From Xanthobacteraceae bacterium (GTDB taxonomy: Bacteria > Pseudomonadota > Alphaproteobacteria > Rhizobiales > Xanthobacteraceae): a stretch of DNA of 6,281 bases. The stretch's first letter is position 1; every line of letters begins with the position of its first letter. A program made the position numbers and the translations under genes. Below the pieces are notes generated by a model that did no database searches, was not told the DNA's origin, and worked only from the letters and a program-made list of their open reading frames with translations. The stretch covers positions 1 to 6,281 of the forward strand of contig JASHYD010000593.1 of NCBI GenBank assembly GCA_030043175.1, in the 5' to 3' direction. Positions 4,460 through 6,281 of this stretch are shown here, piece by piece.

Positions 4460-6201
4460 GGCCTCCCCCCGCTTCGTTCGCGCGCCGTTGCGGCCGCGTC
4501 AATCGTAAGGCCATGCTCGGTGTCTGCCAACACCACTCCATAATCGCGCTTGGCCGCCTGGCGAGAAACATACCCCTCCACGACATCCGCGAGCACCCTT
4601 TCGGGCTCGCGCGCGAACGCCTCGCCGAACCCGCCGCCGCCGGGTGTGTCGAGACGGAACGTGTCTTTCCGGCGCAGCGGGTGGTCAGCGTACCGGGTGG
4701 GCAGGCGCTTGGCGGATGCAGTGTCCGGATTGATGACGATATCGCCGGGGCGGCCGTCGCGACCTCCGGCGCAGCCGTGTGGCGGGATCACATGCTTCAT
4801 GGAGCGGATGGAGAACCGCGCGTCCGCAAGATTGAAATATTCGCGCCGCAAGCCGAGGCCGCCGCGATGGCGGCCGGCGCCGCCGGAATCAGGGATGAGG
4901 TCGAATCGCACCAGGCGCGTCGGAAATTCGGATTCGATGATCTCGACCGGTGCGACGCGGGCATTGCTCTGGTTGACCGTGATGCCGGAAGCGCCGTCCT
5001 TGGCGGCGCGGGCGCCGGCGCCGCCCGCTACGATCTCGTATTGCACGTAGTTGCGGCCGGTGCGGGTATCGCGCCCGCCCAGGATGATGGACCGGCTTCC
5101 GCTGCCGTCGGCGCGCGCTTTGGCGGGCGCGACATGGCTCAACGCGGCGAAGATCGCGTCCACCACCGCATGGACGGTCGGATTGTAGGTATTGACCGGC
5201 GCCGGAAAGCGCGGATTGAGCACACTGCCTTCCCGCGCCGCGACCGAAAAGCCTTGCAGCAATCCGCTGCAGACATGCATGTGCGGGTCGATCAGCGAGA
5301 TGAGGCAATAGGCGCAGGCCGCCTGCACCAGTGGTGGGCGGATGTTGGCTGGGCCTTTGGTCTGGTCGGCGGAGGCGGTGAAATCGAAGTGGAGCGCATC
5401 GCGGTGCTTGTCGACCGCCACATGAATGCGCACCGGCCGCTCGAGCTCGATTCCGTCGTCGTCGACGAAGCGCTCCGCCTCGAACCGTCCATCCGTCCAG
5501 CCCGAGACCGCGAGCTTTATGCGAGCACGCGCCATTGCGTATAGCCGGTCATAGCAGGTGCCGATCTTCGCGGCGCCATGTTTGCTGATCAGCGCGAGCA
5601 GCCGCCGTTCGCCAAGCCGGTCGGCGCCGAGCTGGCCGCCAATATCGCCGAGCACCAATTCGGGCGTACGGCTGTTGGCGGCGATGATGCGCGCGAGGTC
5701 GGTGTTGGGTATGTAGCACCTCTCATATCGTACCGCCGGAAGCTGCAGACCCTCGTTGAAGAGTTCGCGCGCCTGACCCGAGCAACTTCCTGGCACCGGT
5801 CCGCCAATATCGCTCTTGTGGGCGATGCTGCCGCAAAAGCCGAACAGCAGGCCATCGACGAACACGGGCGTAATCACGGCAATGTCGGGGGCGTGGGGAC
5901 TGCCGCCGTGATAGGGATGATTGATCAGAAAGGCGTCGCCTTCCGCGATGGTGTCGCCGAAGGCCGCGCGCACGGCGGCGCAGCAGGCCGGAAACGCCCC
6001 GATATGAAGCGGCAGCACGACGTGCTGTGCGACGACGTCGCCGTTGCGGTCCATGAGGGCGCAGGAGGCATCCTGGGATTCGCGAATGATCGTGGAGAAG
6101 CCGGTGCGGAAAAGCGCATTCTGCATTTCCTGGACGATGCCGCGCAGGCTGGCCTTGACGACTTCGAGGTCGATGGCATCGACGGGGATAGCCGGCGTCA
6201 T
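4456..6201 (-). CDS. hyuB: Hydantoinase B / 5-oxoprolinase subunit (HyuB family, 581 aa)
   Basis: HyuB is one half of the HyuA/HyuB family of ATP-dependent cyclic-amide hydrolases (N-methylhydantoinase, 5-oxoprolinase, caprolactamase) and is related to acetone carboxylase subunits. HyuA binds ATP; the two subunits together open the amide ring. The protein spans the full Hydantoinase_B domain. It begins DLEVVKASLRGIVQEMQNAL (11-30), then has NHPYHGGSPHAPDI (94-107) and AHKSDIGG (127-134), whose His and Asp residues are conserved and probably bind metal. Further on are NTYNPTVHAVVDAI, GITVNQSNARVAPVEIIESE and SGGAGRHRGGLGLRREY, and near the C-terminus DTPGGGGFGEA (518-528). The start at 6201 is preferred because it overlaps the hyuA stop as ATGA and has GAAGG at 6208-6212, 6 nt upstream; a longer frame to 6264 would run through hyuA. 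The stop overlaps the start of the dehydrogenase. Substrate is unknown: hydantoins, 5-oxoproline and lactams are all possible. Confidence 0.92.
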   Translation of the reverse strand: MTPAIPVDAIDLEVVKASLRGIVQEMQNALFRTGFSTIIRESQDASCALMDRNGDVVAQHVVLPLHIGAFPACCAAVRAAFGDTIAEGDAFLINHPYHGGSPHAPDIAVITPVFVDGLLFGFCGSIAHKSDIGGPVPGSCSGQARELFNEGLQLPAVRYERCYIPNTDLARIIAANSRTPELVLGDIGGQLGADRLGERRLLALISKHGAAKIGTCYDRLYAMARARIKLAVSGWTDGRFEAERFVDDDGIELERPVRIHVAVDKHRDALHFDFTASADQTKGPANIRPPLVQAACAYCLISLIDPHMHVCSGLLQGFSVAAREGSVLNPRFPAPVNTYNPTVHAVVDAIFAALSHVAPAKARADGSGSRSIILGGRDTRTGRNYVQYEIVAGGAGARAAKDGASGITVNQSNARVAPVEIIESEFPTRLVRFDLIPDSGGAGRHRGGLGLRREYFNLADARFSIRSMKHVIPPHGCAGGRDGRPGDIVINPDTASAKRLPTRYADHPLRRKDTFRLDTPGGGGFGEAFAREPERVLADVVEGYVSRQAAKRDYGVVLADTEHGLTIDAAATARERSGGRP

Positions 6202-6281
6202 GGCGCGCCTTCGGTGATCATGAGGTTTTTCCAGTCGTCCACCCTCGCGGTCTGACCCGGGCACACGACGCTCGTGCAGTC
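6198..6281 (-). CDS. hyuA: Hydantoinase A / 5-oxoprolinase subunit, last 27 residues (HyuA family)
   Basis: Reading into the window from its right edge on the minus strand gives DCTSVVCPGQTARVDDWKN followed by LMITEGAP and TGA. The D-x-T-x-V-V-x-P-G-x-x-A-x-V-D pattern and hydrophobic tail are the usual end of HyuA, the ATP-binding subunit that partners HyuB. The stop codon (6200-6198) overlaps the hyuB ATG (6201-6199), as is common in hyuA-hyuB pairs, and the hyuB ribosome site lies inside this coding end. Almost all of the protein, including the ATPase motifs, lies outside the window, so function rests on this short tail and on position. Confidence 0.85.
   Translation of the reverse strand, partial: DCTSVVCPGQTARVDDWKNLMITEGAP

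Noticed and set aside
4417..5544. Long plus-strand open frame opposite hyuB (375 codons), plus similar frames at 3497-4543 and 5578-6255
   Set aside because: These lie opposite well-supported HyuB and dehydrogenase genes. Their translations show no family motif and have the low-complexity Ala/Arg/Gly/Asp make-up of antisense frames in GC-rich DNA.
6202..6264. 21-residue N-terminal extension of HyuB from 6264
   Set aside because: It would overlap the hyuA coding end in another frame. The ATG at 6201 has GAAGG upstream and forms the usual ATGA overlap.

Overview
The window reads as chromosomal DNA of a GC-rich alphaproteobacterium, most likely of the order Hyphomicrobiales (Bradyrhizobium or Xanthobacteraceae-like). 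This rests on base composition, codon use and the AtzG/AtzE-type gene pair; no marker gene fixes the genus. Every recognisable gene fits uptake and breakdown of small amide, ureido or cyclic-amide nitrogen compounds. No mobile element, CRISPR array, rRNA or tRNA was seen.

Layout. Positions 1-460 (minus strand) hold the 5' end of an AtzE-type amidase, cut by the window edge, preceded by a 60-residue AtzG-like DUF4089 protein. A 191-bp divergent region (461-651) carries a tandem 15-bp repeat and a near-perfect sigma-54 -24/-12 promoter. That promoter reads into a cysteine hydrolase of the isochorismatase fold (652-1335, plus), which resembles biuret hydrolase and has its catalytic triad intact. 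A 467-bp gap (1336-1802) holds a second sigma-54-type promoter and a roughly 240-nt leader with two strong hairpins, followed by a divergent NCS2-type permease (1803-3386, plus). After a 260-bp convergent gap comes a minus-strand operon, in transcription order: hyuA (only its last 27 codons are present), hyuB, and a beta-hydroxyacid-dehydrogenase-like oxidoreductase. Its genes are joined by two ATGA stop/start overlaps.

Working model (inference). The permease imports a nucleobase-like or other ring nitrogen compound. HyuA/HyuB could open or hydrolyse a cyclic amide at the expense of ATP. The cysteine hydrolase and AtzE/AtzG would release nitrogen from ureido or biuret-type products, and the dehydrogenase would process a hydroxyacid or aldehyde carbon product. 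Two sigma-54 promoters with exact -24/-12 spacing suggest the plus-strand genes are induced by nitrogen limitation (NtrC-type control). The real substrate cannot be read from this sequence. The most interesting points are the paired sigma-54 promoters, the structured permease leader, the unusual substrate-loop residues of the dehydrogenase, and the association of two kinds of amide-hydrolysing machinery.
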